35,245 bases of DNA from Pseudomonadota bacterium (GCA_003242685.1 QGVD01000036.1:1-35245), one strand, 5' to 3'. Counted from the first letter of the stretch, positions 15,119-22,884 are shown. The notes: generated by a model from the letters alone, not told the origin. Made by a program: numbers and translations.

Positions 15119-16939
15119 ATGACCAGCGAGCTCCCGAGTCTCCTCATCGAAGACCTGCGGCGTGCCTATCGCGAAAGACGCTTCACGCCGGCCGAGCTGA
15201 TCACGAGCCTCCGTGAACGACTGGATGCCGCGCCGGACCGCGCAGTGTGGATCGCGCGGCTTCCTCTGGAGCGGATGCTCGAGCACGCACGTGCCCTGGA
15301 GAAGCGCCCGGTCGACGAGCTGCCGCTCTACGGCGTGCCTTTCGCCATCAAGGACAACATCGATCTCGCGGGCGTGCCCACAACGGCCGCATGTGCGGCA
15401 TTCAGCTATGTGCCGGCGGAGTCCGCACCCGTAGTGCAGAAGCTCATCGACGCCGGCGCGATTCCGGTCGGGAAGACCAATCTCGACCAGTTCGCCACGG
15501 GCCTCGTCGGCACGCGCTCGCCCTGGGGCGCCTGCCGCAATGCCTTCGATCCGCAGTACATCTCCGGCGGCTCGAGCTCGGGTTCCGCCGTCGCCGTCGC
15601 ACTCGGGTTCGCGAGCTTCGCGCTCGGCACGGACACGGCCGGCTCCGGACGCATACCGGCAGCGTTCAACAACCTCGTAGGCCTGAAGCCCACGCGCGGC
15701 CGGCTGAGCACGCGAGGCGTCGTGCCGGCGTGCCGCTCGCTCGACTGCGTGTCGATCTTCGCGCTCACATCGGAGGACGCCGCGCGGGTGCTGACCGTTG
15801 CGGAAGGTTTCGATGCGGACGATCCGTACTCGCGGCGAGTGCGGACTCCTGCGAGCAGCGCCCGTCTCGCGCAGATCGAAGGGCTGCGCGTCGGTGTGCC
15901 GCGCGCGTCGCAGCTCGAGTTCTTTGGCGATGCGGAGTACGAGAGGCTCTTCGCCGAAGCGCTCGATCGCCTGAGCGCGCTCGGCGCGAAGCTCGTGGAA
16001 ATCGACTTCGCGCCGTTCCTCGACGCGGCGCGCCTTCTCTACGAGGGCCCATGGGTTGCCGAGCGCTACGTGGCGATCGCCGCGCTCATCGAGGAACGTC
16101 CGGACGCACTCCATCCGGTGACGCGGCAGATCATCGAAGGCGGAGCGCGACCCACTGCCGCGGATGCCTTCCGCGCGCAGTACCGGCTCATGACCCTGAG
16201 GCGTGCGACCGAGGCGACATGGGATTCGATCGACGTGCTCGTGACGCCGACCGCGGGCACGATCTACCGCATCGAGGACGTCGAGCGCGAACCGCTGCTC
16301 CTCAACAGCCGTCTCGGTTACTACACGAACTTCGTGAACCTGCTCGATCTCTCCGCCGTCGCGGTGCCGGGCGGCTTCCGGCGCGACGGATTGCCATTCG
16401 GCATCACGCTCATCGCGCGCGCGTTCGAGGAGCGTCCGCTCCTTGCACTCGCCTCGAGGCTGCACCGCGCTGCCGGCACCGGACTCGGCGCGCTGGAGCA
16501 GCCGATTCCGGCTGACGATGCGTTCGGGCGGCCGGCATCACCTGCCGGAACGATTCCGCTCGCCGTGTGTGGCGCGCACATGGAAGGTCTGCCGCTCAAC
16601 CGGGAGCTCGTCTCCCGAGGAGCCGTCTTCCTGCGGCGGACGCGAACGGCGCCGGTCTATCGCTTCTATGCATTGCCCGGCGGCCCGCCCGCGAGGCCCG
16701 GTCTCGTGCGCGTGGCGCAGGGCGGAGCGCCCATCGAAGTGGAAGTGTGGTCGATCCCTGAGGAGCAGCTCGGCTCCTTCATGGCCGGCATCCCCGCGCC
16801 GCTCGGCATCGGACGCGTGCAGCTCGAGGACGGCAGCAGCGTGCCCGGCTTTCTCTGCGAGGCCATCGCGACCGAAGACGCACGCGACATCACCGCGCTC
16901 GGCGGCTGGCGGGCCTGGCTCAAGCTGTCGGGATCGTAG
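15119..16939 (+). CDS. atzF: Allophanate hydrolase
   Basis: A 606-residue amidase-signature enzyme that converts allophanate to ammonia and CO2, the last step of the carboxylase route. The Ser-cisSer-Lys triad is visible: Lys78 (PFAIKDN), Ser152 (SGGSSSGSA) and Ser176 (TDTAGSGRIP); the spacings of 74 and 24 residues match AtzF. The amidase domain covers about 1-450. A C-terminal allophanate-hydrolase domain follows (about 475-606; PLAVCGAHMEGLPLN to LGGWRAWLKLSG). Two in-frame ATGs are possible. The one at 15107 overlaps the carboxylase stop; the one at 15119 has GAGGA about 5 nt upstream and is preferred. Either way it is translationally linked to the carboxylase. It is intact and ends the plus-strand guanidine operon. 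Confidence 0.92.
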   Translation: MTSELPSLLIEDLRRAYRERRFTPAELITSLRERLDAAPDRAVWIARLPLERMLEHARALEKRPVDELPLYGVPFAIKDNIDLAGVPTTAACAAFSYVPAESAPVVQKLIDAGAIPVGKTNLDQFATGLVGTRSPWGACRNAFDPQYISGGSSSGSAVAVALGFASFALGTDTAGSGRIPAAFNNLVGLKPTRGRLSTRGVVPACRSLDCVSIFALTSEDAARVLTVAEGFDADDPYSRRVRTPASSARLAQIEGLRVGVPRASQLEFFGDAEYERLFAEALDRLSALGAKLVEIDFAPFLDAARLLYEGPWVAERYVAIAALIEERPDALHPVTRQIIEGGARPTAADAFRAQYRLMTLRRATEATWDSIDVLVTPTAGTIYRIEDVEREPLLLNSRLGYYTNFVNLLDLSAVAVPGGFRRDGLPFGITLIARAFEERPLLALASRLHRAAGTGLGALEQPIPADDAFGRPASPAGTIPLAVCGAHMEGLPLNRELVSRGAVFLRRTRTAPVYRFYALPGGPPARPGLVRVAQGGAPIEVEVWSIPEEQLGSFMAGIPAPLGIGRVQLEDGSSVPGFLCEAIATEDARDITALGGWRAWLKLSGS

Positions 16940-16952
16940 ATCCGCCCGCCCT

Positions 16953-17510
16953 TCACGCGCTCTCACGCCGCCAGGATTGAAAGAGCAGAGCCCAGAGCGG
17001 ACCGAAGACGAACCAGAAGAAGGCACAACCGGCAGCAATGAACCGCCAGTCGCGAAGCGCCTGCGTCGCAGCATCGTCGCCGACGAACGCGATGAGCCCC
17101 ATGAGCAGCACCAGAGTGATCGCGACCGCCACGAGACAGCGCACCCAGAGCGCGAGCTCATAGCGCACGGCGGCCCAGCCGCGGTTCGGCGCCTTCGGCG
17201 GCGCGGGCCCGCCCGCAAACCGGTGTGCGAAGTGACGGTCCGCCCAGGCCACCGTGATCCCGCCGAACGCGACGGTGAAACCGACGTACGCCGCTGCGAG
17301 ACCATGCGCGAACGTCGCCGCCGTGCCGCCGCGGAGATCCAGCGCCGTGAAGGCAAGGAGAGCGAGGTCGATCAGCGGCAGGGAGAGCAGCAGAAAGCGG
17401 CTGAGCGTGCTGCGCTGAAGGAGGTAGCGCGCCGCAAGGCCCAGGATCAGCACGATCCAGAATGCGACCTCACAGCCCACGATGAGCAGGTACAGAATGG
17501 GCGACTGCAT
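16953..17510 (-). CDS. Multi-pass membrane protein, 185 aa
   Basis: A conserved-looking integral membrane protein without a function I can name. Four to five membrane segments are visible: about 5-27 (LYLLIVGCEVAFWIVLILGL), 38-57, 65-90, 130-152 (CLVAVAITLVLLMGLIAFVG) and 160-180 (FIAAGCAFFWFVFGPLWALL). Between the third and fourth is a soluble stretch with WADRHFAHRFAGGPAPPKAPN, which resembles a recurring element in small uncharacterised membrane proteins of many bacteria. The ATG at 17508-17510 (MQSPILYLL) places the first helix at the N-terminus; the frame stays open upstream but that extension is Arg-rich and unlikely. It converges on the allophanate hydrolase gene, 13 nt apart. Confidence 0.7.
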   Translation of the reverse strand: MQSPILYLLIVGCEVAFWIVLILGLAARYLLQRSTLSRFLLLSLPLIDLALLAFTALDLRGGTAATFAHGLAAAYVGFTVAFGGITVAWADRHFAHRFAGGPAPPKAPNRGWAAVRYELALWVRCLVAVAITLVLLMGLIAFVGDDAATQALRDWRFIAAGCAFFWFVFGPLWALLFQSWRRESA

Positions 17511-17687
17511 TGCTCGAAGCGGCGTCCTCGTTCGAACGAACTTCGCTACCGCGCGGCGAGGCTTGGGGAAGGCTGCGCGCGTGCCGGCGCGGGCGCGCAA
17601 ATCGTAGAGCGTGCGCGGCGTTTCGAGAATCTGCCCGATGAGAGGCCCTGATGACGGCGGGCGGATACTCGAGGAGTGTCGGTCTCG
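17511..17687. other. 177-nt gap between membrane protein gene and CPBP remnant
   Basis: No gene is seen. The gap contains a 12-bp palindrome (17528-17539) close to the start of the membrane protein gene. Confidence 0.4.
17528..17539. promoter_or_regulatory. 12-bp perfect palindrome, possible operator
   Basis: TCGTTCGAACGA is its own reverse complement. It sits 18 nt upstream of the start codon of the 185-residue membrane protein (minus strand), a position suited to a repressor site. Only one copy was noticed. Confidence 0.3.
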
Positions 17688-18196
17688 TCAGGCTTCCGCC
17701 GGTGGCTGCAGCATGCCGATCAGCACACCCGCGCCGTCCATGAGGGCGAACGCGACGAACACCACCGCCAGCGTCGTGCTGCGGCAGAGAACCAGAAGGC
17801 GGGGCGCCAGGTAGCCGTCGTAGGTCATCTGCTCGGTGAGCCTCCAGATGAACGGCCACACCAGCAGACCGTAGAGAGCGGCCGGGAAGGGGAGGGACCC
17901 GAAGAGCAACGGCGGCGTGAGCGTCCCGTATACGAGCCAGCCTGCCGCGTAGACGCCACCGAAAATGAACACGAGGCTCATGGGGACGAGCACCAGGCCG
18001 AGCAGCACGTCGCCGGCAAGGCGCGTGCGCGAGAAACCGACCAGCTCGAAGAGGTCAATGCCTTGGCCGCGCGCGCGAAGAGCATCAGCGCCGGACCGCG
18101 CCACGTCAGCGCGCCGGCCACCTGCCGCCGGACGAGCGCCTCGCTGGAGTTCGAGTCGGCGGATCGAGTGTTCGCATCCTCGGGGGAGGTCTGCAT
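17688..18196 (-). pseudogene. CPBP-like intramembrane protease remnant with frameshift and deletions
   Basis: Two reading frames together make parts of a CPBP/Abi-like membrane protein. The N-terminus (from ATG 18194-18196) reads SEALVRRQVAGALTWRGPALMLFARA. At about 18065-18080 the homology shifts frame and continues GQGIDLFELVGFSRTRLAGD, with membrane helices, then WRLTEQMTYDGYLAPRLLV, where the family has its Glu-containing catalytic region. The end reads ALMDGAGVLIGMLQPP. Two segments expected in relatives appear to be missing: a helix pair after MLFARA, and the second catalytic histidine segment just before ALMDGAG. The family judgement is from memory of related sequences. Frameshift plus deletions make a functional product very unlikely. 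Confidence 0.6.
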
Positions 18197-18235
18197 CCCG
18201 GATCGTCCTTGATCCCTGCGGTTGACGCCTGCGCG

Positions 18236-18628
18236 TTATTCCTCGTAGCGGCTCGTCGATTCCCGGTTGCGCTTGTAGAGTTTCGTCTGCGGAAACGGCG
18301 GCAGCCACGACTCGCGCCGGATCGTCCAGAGCTCGTAGGTCGGCTTCAGCTGATCCGGAGCATCCAGCGCGCCAAGGTTCACCTCGACTTCGTCTCCACT
18401 TCGTCCGAACACGGACGAGCCACAACGGGGGCAGAAGTGGCGCCCGGCATACGCGCGCGTTTCACCTTCGACCGTCACCGCTTCCTGAGGAAATATCGCC
18501 GACGCGTGGAACAGCGCCCCGTGATGCTTGCGGCAGTCGAGGCAATGACAGATGCCAACGCGAAACGGTCGTCCTGCTGCCACGATGCGAACGTTGCCGC
18601 ACAGGCAGCCGCCGGTGAATCTCTCCAT
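18236..18628 (-). CDS. GFA-family zinc protein (glutathione-dependent formaldehyde-activating enzyme-like)
   Basis: A 130-residue cytoplasmic protein of the GFA/CENP-V family. Cysteine motifs are intact: CLCG (about 8-11), CHCLDCRKHHGA (about 27-38, the CxCxxC zinc site) and CPRCGSSVF (about 66-74). The end, NLGALDAPDQLKPTYELWT ... WLPPF, is typical. Founding members were thought to help formaldehyde react with glutathione, but most family members are uncharacterised, so a formaldehyde role is not established. ATG 18626-18628 (MERFTGGCLCG) was chosen because GGGGAGACAGG precedes it and the family starts there; the frame is open a further 23 codons upstream. It lies between two broken genes yet shows no damage itself. 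Confidence 0.85.
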   Translation of the reverse strand: MERFTGGCLCGNVRIVAAGRPFRVGICHCLDCRKHHGALFHASAIFPQEAVTVEGETRAYAGRHFCPRCGSSVFGRSGDEVEVNLGALDAPDQLKPTYELWTIRRESWLPPFPQTKLYKRNRESTSRYEE

Positions 18629-18840
18629 GACCTGTCTCCCCTGGTATCGAATGAACACAGCGGCTGCGGCAGATTCATGCGTCAGCCGTTCCTCCATCCG
18701 ACCGAGGATACCGCGCTCCTGTCGATCGGTTCATTTGGCAACGTTCCGGGCAGCTTCTTGAACCGCGTCTCCGTTCCGGCACAGCATCCTCGAGGTGGTC
18801 GGATTGAGCGGACTGTCGCGTGGCTGATCGCAAGCGGCGA

Positions 18841-19293
18841 CTACACTTGTACTTCCTGAAGGCGACGCTCCAGGCGGTGAAGGCCTTTGAGAATCTCCTC
18901 CCGGTTCCTGGCTGCCTTCATGCACTTTGGCAGTCGCGTGAACATCGACCACTTATGCGCTGGAGAAATCATCGCGGCGCCACGTGACAGGTAGCTCGGC
19001 GACGTGATGGCATCCCTGGCACTCGACGGACACCGTCCGGCGATCCCGGTCGTTCAGTTCGCTCTTCCGCGCGGTCGCTTCGAGCCACTTCCTTCCGCAA
19101 CTCGGGCAGCGCTGAAAGGCGCGTCCGACTACTGGGCCGAATCATGTGTCTTCCTGATGATCGCGTGTGAACGAGCAACGGAGACATGAAATGCGAGCGG
19201 AGCGCACTTTGAACGGAATGGCCGACTGAATCTCGCTTCGGACGAGAGCAGGACCGCTGCAGGACGGACAGACCGTGAGGACAGTGTGCGCAT
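18841..19293 (-). pseudogene. Double zinc-ribbon protein, broken by TGA, frameshift and deletion
   Basis: Three pieces on the minus strand make up a conserved uncharacterised zinc-ribbon protein. Piece one: CPSCSGPALVRSEIQ, then ARISCLRCSFTRD, closing a Cys4 ribbon. In the same frame a TGA (19142-19144) stands where I expect Trp (DT-stop-FGPVVG). Piece two follows: FQRCPSCGRKWLEA, VECQGCHHVAELPVTW, a second ribbon, ending at TAA (18953-18955). Piece three is in another frame: KWSMFTRLPKCMKAARNREE, ILKGLHRLERRL, with TAG at 18841-18843. About 45 codons between pieces two and three appear deleted. A further frameshift is likely between the ATG at 19291-19293 and the first ribbon. The family match is from memory. 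Confidence 0.6.
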
Positions 19294-19445
19294 ACGAACC
19301 GAGTGTCCTCAAGGGCTCGAGGCATCGTACCCTGGTTTCGCGACTTGGCATTTCAGACGCTGGAACTGGAGCGCCACGCAGTCCTGCGGTCCCGCAGCAC
19401 TCATACTCTGCACGCGAGCGCATCGAGCCGCTCCATGAAAGTCGC

Positions 19446-19475
19446 CGCCCCGCGAGTCTACGATCACGCGGGGCG
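19446..19475 (-). terminator. Possible terminator of the SDR gene
   Basis: CGCCCCGCG, a 12-nt loop, then CGCGGGGCG: a perfect 9-bp GC stem 38 nt after the SDR stop codon on the minus strand, followed by GCGACTTTC. The short T run is weak, so this is a candidate only. Confidence 0.45.
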
Positions 19476-19512
19476 GGGCTTTGCAAAGGCACAGGGGAAC
19501 CGCGGCAAGCGA

Positions 19513-20277
19513 TTAGAGGAACATTCCGCCCGAGGCCTCGATACGCTGCGCGTTGATCCATGCCGTTTCCGGCGCGAGGAGGGCTGCAACGACGCCGCCG
19601 ATGTCATCCGGCTTCCCCGCGCGCCCGAGCGCCGTCTGGGATGCCACGAACGCGTTGAGCTCGGCATTGTCGCGCACGGCGCCGCCGCCGAAGTCCGTCT
19701 CGATGGCGCCGGGCGCGAGCACGTTCACCGAGATCCGGCGCGGACCCAGCTCCTTCGCGAGGTATCGCGTGAGGACCTCGACGCCTCCTTTCATCGCCGC
19801 ATACGCGGAATAGCCCGGCAGGGCGAAACGCGCGAGCCCGCTCGAAACGTTGAGTATCCGCCCGCCGTCCGCGATCAGAGGCAGCAGCTTCTGAGTCAGG
19901 AAGTACACGCCCTTGAGATGAATGTTCACCAGCTCGTCGAACTGCTCTTCGGTCGTCTCGGAGAAGGTGGCTCGAATCCCGATGCCCGCGTTGTTCACCA
20001 GGTAATCGAAGCTGTCGCGTGTCCAGTGCTGGTGCAGGGCGTTCCGCAACTGCTCGACGAAGGTGTCGAACGTCGCGACCTTGCTGACATCCAGTGGCAG
20101 TGCCGCGGCCGTGCGGCCGTGCTTGCGGATCTCGGCGACGACGTTCTCCGCTTCCTGAGCGTTGCTTCGATAGGTGATCACGACATCCGTGCCGGCCTCC
20201 GCGACTCTGATGGCCGCGTTACGTCCAAGGCCGCGGCTGCCGCCCGTGATGACTGCGATGCGCTGCTGTGTGGTCAT
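19513..20277 (-). CDS. SDR-family NAD(P)-dependent oxidoreductase
   Basis: A 254-residue classical short-chain dehydrogenase. The nucleotide-binding motif TGGSRGLG (about 11-18) and NNAG (about 94-97) are present. So are the catalytic serine (LNVSSGLARF, about 142-146) and Tyr/Lys in YSAYAAMKGG (about 154-165; YxxxK pattern YAAMK). The C-terminus PGAIETDF ... GGMFL is typical. Arg residues after the first beta strand (TYRSN) suggest NADPH preference, which is inference. AGGAGG precedes the ATG at 20275-20277. The gene is divergent from a LysR-type regulator fragment, an arrangement in which the regulator usually controls the oxidoreductase. Substrate unknown. Confidence 0.9.
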   Translation of the reverse strand: MTTQQRIAVITGGSRGLGRNAAIRVAEAGTDVVITYRSNAQEAENVVAEIRKHGRTAAALPLDVSKVATFDTFVEQLRNALHQHWTRDSFDYLVNNAGIGIRATFSETTEEQFDELVNIHLKGVYFLTQKLLPLIADGGRILNVSSGLARFALPGYSAYAAMKGGVEVLTRYLAKELGPRRISVNVLAPGAIETDFGGGAVRDNAELNAFVASQTALGRAGKPDDIGGVVAALLAPETAWINAQRIEASGGMFL

Positions 20278-20384
20278 GGTTCATTCCTCCTGAATGAGTG
20301 CTCGCAGGCTAGCGGTGCGGGGGTTCCGCATAAACCGGGGCGGTGCGACCATAGTGTTCAATTCCGCTGAACGATCGCCCCGTG

Positions 20385-20627
20385 ATGAGCCGACTCGAGT
20401 CCAAGCAGATGTTCGTTCGGGTGGCCGAGCTCGGGAGGTTCACGCGCACCGCGGAAGCAATGGGTGTGCAGAAAGCGACCGTCTCCATGGCCATCCGTCG
20501 GCTCGAGGAGCAGGTCGGTACGCGCCTGCTGCACAGGACCACGCGCAAGGTGCAGCTCACTCAGGACGGCCGCGCGTTCTACGAACGCTGCCGCGATCTG
20601 CTCGCGCAGGTGGAGGACGCGGCGTGA
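20385..20627 (+). pseudogene. LysR-family regulator truncated after the DNA-binding domain
   Basis: Only about 80 codons remain. They form a complete LysR winged helix-turn-helix: MFVRVAELGRFTRTAEAMGV, then QKATVSMAIRRLEEQVGTRL and LHRTTRKVQLTQDGRAFYER. The frame ends with TGA right after the linker helix (LAQVEDAA), and the whole ligand-binding domain (about 200 residues) is missing. The downstream DNA is the end of the convergent lipoprotein gene, which points to a deletion. A GTG lies directly before the ATG and either could be the start; no ribosome binding site is seen, so a leaderless mRNA is possible. Divergent from the SDR gene with a 107-nt gap. A short DNA-binding fragment might still bind its operator. 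Confidence 0.75.
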
Positions 20628-20642
20628 GCTCGCCGCAGAGCG

Positions 20643-21275
20643 CTATTCCGGATACAGCGTCGCGTCGAGCGGCACATTTCCGTCGAGCCACACCCACTGC
20701 TCGCGAATGTACGCAGTGCGCGACCCCATTCCGTCGCCGAAGTCACCGGGATACCGATAAGCCACGTAGAAGTGCCTGCCTCCGTGGCTGCCGAGACGCG
20801 CGCCTGACAACAGTCGCGGGCCGCGGTGACTGGCGATGAACGCATCGGCCTTCTCGCGCGCCTGTGCTTCCGATGCACCTTCAGGAAGGACGAACACGAG
20901 CACGAACGCTTCGGGATTGCGTCGTCCGTCGAAGGCGGCAAAGAAAAAGAAACCTTCGCCTTCGTCCGAGCTGACCTGCTCGAACTCGAGTCCTTCAGGC
21001 ACGTACGTGTAGAACGGCAGCGATGCGTCTGGCTGGACGAGGTACGCGCGTATCGTCTCCTGCGTGCCTTCGATGCGGAGGAAGTCCTGCTTCTCCTGTG
21101 GTCGAGCCGGCGTTTGCGGCTGATCGGTGCCGGACCGATCGTCCGCAGGAATGGCCGGCACGGCCTGCGCTTCGGTCGCTCTGCCTTCATCCTGCGTTGC
21201 CGTCTCCTGGCCGTTGCTGCACGCGGCGACCATCAGCGCGAACAAGGGCAACCACCTCGACATCTTTGACGCCAT
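20643..21275 (-). CDS. Putative lipoprotein, 210 aa
   Basis: An exported lipoprotein of unknown function. The signal peptide MSRWLPLFALMVAAC ends in a lipobox with Cys19. A low-complexity, Gln/Glu/Ala-rich linker follows (about 20-60). The folded part has FLRIEGTQETIRAYLVQ, LPFYTYVPEGLEFEQVSSDEGEGFFFFAAF (about 85-115), GSHGGRHFYVAYRYPGDFGDGMG and the end EQWVWLDGNVPLDATLYP. Three in-frame starts exist (ATG at 21291-21293, 21273-21275 and 21261-21263) with no decisive ribosome binding site; the middle one was taken. It lies 71 nt downstream of puuB on the same strand but has no obvious link to polyamines. It converges on the LysR fragment. Confidence 0.75.
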   Translation of the reverse strand: MASKMSRWLPLFALMVAACSNGQETATQDEGRATEAQAVPAIPADDRSGTDQPQTPARPQEKQDFLRIEGTQETIRAYLVQPDASLPFYTYVPEGLEFEQVSSDEGEGFFFFAAFDGRRNPEAFVLVFVLPEGASEAQAREKADAFIASHRGPRLLSGARLGSHGGRHFYVAYRYPGDFGDGMGSRTAYIREQWVWLDGNVPLDATLYPE

Positions 21276-21346
21276 GTCTGTCCCGCCTCGCATCGGAGTA
21301 ACGCCCCTTGCGGTGTCGCGCTTACAGGAAGAAATCACGCGTGCTT

Positions 21347-22624
21347 TCAAAGCAGATCCCGCAGCCGGTAATACATCATCGCCAGCACCAGGGCAGGGCG
21401 GCGGAGCAGCGGCCCGCCGGGAAAGTTTCCGTGCGGGATGCGCGCGAAGACATCGAACCGCTCGGCAGTGCCCGCAACGGCTTCCGCGACGAGCTTCCCT
21501 GCGATTCCGGTCAGTGCCATGCCGTGACCCGAGAATCCCTGCAGGAAATAGACGTTCGGCGCGAGCCGGCCGAAGTGGGGCGCGCGGTTGAGGGTGAGGT
21601 CGACGTAACCGCCCCAGGCGTACTCGATGCGGACGTCGGAGAGCTGGGGAAACACCTTCAGCATCCGCTTGCGCGTCGAGACGGGTGAGACGAAGGCGTC
21701 GACGCCGGAGTAGGCGACGCGTCCGCCGAACAGCAGCCGGTGGTCGGCTGAGCGCCGGAAGTAATCGAGCACCCAGTTGAGGTCGGAGACTGCCGCGTTG
21801 TTCGCGATGAGCTTCTCGGCGCGCTCCTCGCCAAGAGGCTCGGTCGCGACGATGTAGGTGCCGACGGCCATGATCTTCGACCGGAGCTCTGGCGCCGTGC
21901 GGCCAAGGTAGGCATTGCCGCAGAGGACGAGGTGCTCGCAGCGCACTTCGCCCTGCGGCGTGCGCACGACGACGCGTGCTCCTGGCTCGAAGCGCACCGC
22001 TCGCGTGGACTCGAATACGCGGGCGCCGCTGCGCTCCGCCGCGGCGGCGAGTCCCAGTGTGTAGTTGAGCGGGTGCAGATGACCGCCGTTCGCGTCGTAG
22101 AGCGCGGCGAGGTAGCGGTCGGTGTCGAGGAGGGTGCGGAGCTCCGCGCGCTCGATGAACCGCACGCTCGTGTAGCCGTAGCGGTGCAGTGTCTCGAGCT
22201 CCTCGCGCAGCTCCTCGACGTGCCGGGGTTTGACGGCGACCTGCATCTGGCCGTCGACCCAGTCGCAGTCGATAGCGTGGCGTGCGATGAGCTCGCGCAT
22301 CAGCGCGATGCCTTCGACGGTGACGTCCCACACGCGGCGCGCGTCGTCGGGACCGATCAGCCGCTCGAGCTTCTCCTGACCCGCGGCAATGCCCGGAAGG
22401 ACCTGGGCGCCGCTGCGTCCCGAGGCGCCCCAGCCGATGCGCTGCGCTTCGAGCAGCACGACGCGGTACCCGCGCTCGGCAAGGTGCAGGGCGGCCGAGC
22501 ATCCGGCGATGCCGCCGCCGACGACGCACACGTCGCAGTCGACCGCGCCCTGGAGCGGAGGGCGCACCGGCGCGGGATGGGCGGTCGCGGCATAGTAGGA
22601 GTCGACGTAGGCGGGGCGATTCAC
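21347..22624 (-). CDS. puuB: Gamma-glutamylputrescine oxidase (FAD-dependent, DAO family)
   Basis: A 425-residue flavoenzyme that oxidises gamma-glutamylputrescine to the aldehyde, releasing ammonia and H2O2. The FAD-binding dinucleotide fold is near the N-terminus: CDVCVVGGGIAGCSAALHLA (about 30-49), then VLLEAQRIGWGASGRSGAQ (about 55-73). The C-terminal flavin motif is VYFLQGFSGHGMALTGIAGK (about 370-390), followed by an aromatic/basic tail. Length and the N-terminal SYYAATAHPAP match PuuB/OrdL proteins. The gene diverges from puuD-puuA across a 289-nt region with several inverted repeats. No aldehyde dehydrogenase (puuC) is present in the window, so that step must be encoded elsewhere. The specific substrate is inferred from the neighbours. 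Confidence 0.86.
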   Translation of the reverse strand: MNRPAYVDSYYAATAHPAPVRPPLQGAVDCDVCVVGGGIAGCSAALHLAERGYRVVLLEAQRIGWGASGRSGAQVLPGIAAGQEKLERLIGPDDARRVWDVTVEGIALMRELIARHAIDCDWVDGQMQVAVKPRHVEELREELETLHRYGYTSVRFIERAELRTLLDTDRYLAALYDANGGHLHPLNYTLGLAAAAERSGARVFESTRAVRFEPGARVVVRTPQGEVRCEHLVLCGNAYLGRTAPELRSKIMAVGTYIVATEPLGEERAEKLIANNAAVSDLNWVLDYFRRSADHRLLFGGRVAYSGVDAFVSPVSTRKRMLKVFPQLSDVRIEYAWGGYVDLTLNRAPHFGRLAPNVYFLQGFSGHGMALTGIAGKLVAEAVAGTAERFDVFARIPHGNFPGGPLLRRPALVLAMMYYRLRDLL

Positions 22625-22634
22625 GATCGGAGTC

Positions 22635-22647
22635 TACTTATTAAGTA
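22635..22647. promoter_or_regulatory. Inverted repeat in the puuB-puuD intergenic region (puuB side)
   Basis: TACTTA-T-TAAGTA is a perfect odd palindrome 11 nt upstream of the puuB start codon. It lies in an AT-rich pocket (22635-22680) that contrasts with the GC-rich surroundings and also holds a TTGACA hexamer on the plus strand (22669-22674). Good candidate for an operator or promoter element. Confidence 0.45.
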
Positions 22648-22847
22648 AAACCCAGACGTTTAAATTTCTTGACATTCTTCCCATGCCGGGAACGGCGAGG
22701 ATAAGGATCGGGGAAGGCGGGCGGCAAACCCGGGCCGCACCGCACCGTTTCGAGCCCGACATTCGCCCATTGCGAGGCAGTCGGCAGTTCTCCGACAGAC
22801 TCCGGGCCCCCTGTGCCGGCCGTCCGATGGGAACCCCTGCACTGTGG

Positions 22848-22856
22848 TCTAATAGA
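22848..22856. promoter_or_regulatory. Inverted repeat TCTA-A-TAGA upstream of puuD
   Basis: First of two related repeats. It is embedded in CTGTGGTCTAATAGAGCG, which resembles the second site at 22885-22900, suggesting tandem sites for one regulator. Confidence 0.4.
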
Positions 22857-22884
22857 GCGTCGGCTGCGTCTGCAGCCTGTGGCT

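Noticed and set aside
18698..18840. A gene between the GFA gene and the zinc-ribbon remnant
   Set aside because: The 143-nt gap shows no frame with family character, only short chance frames.
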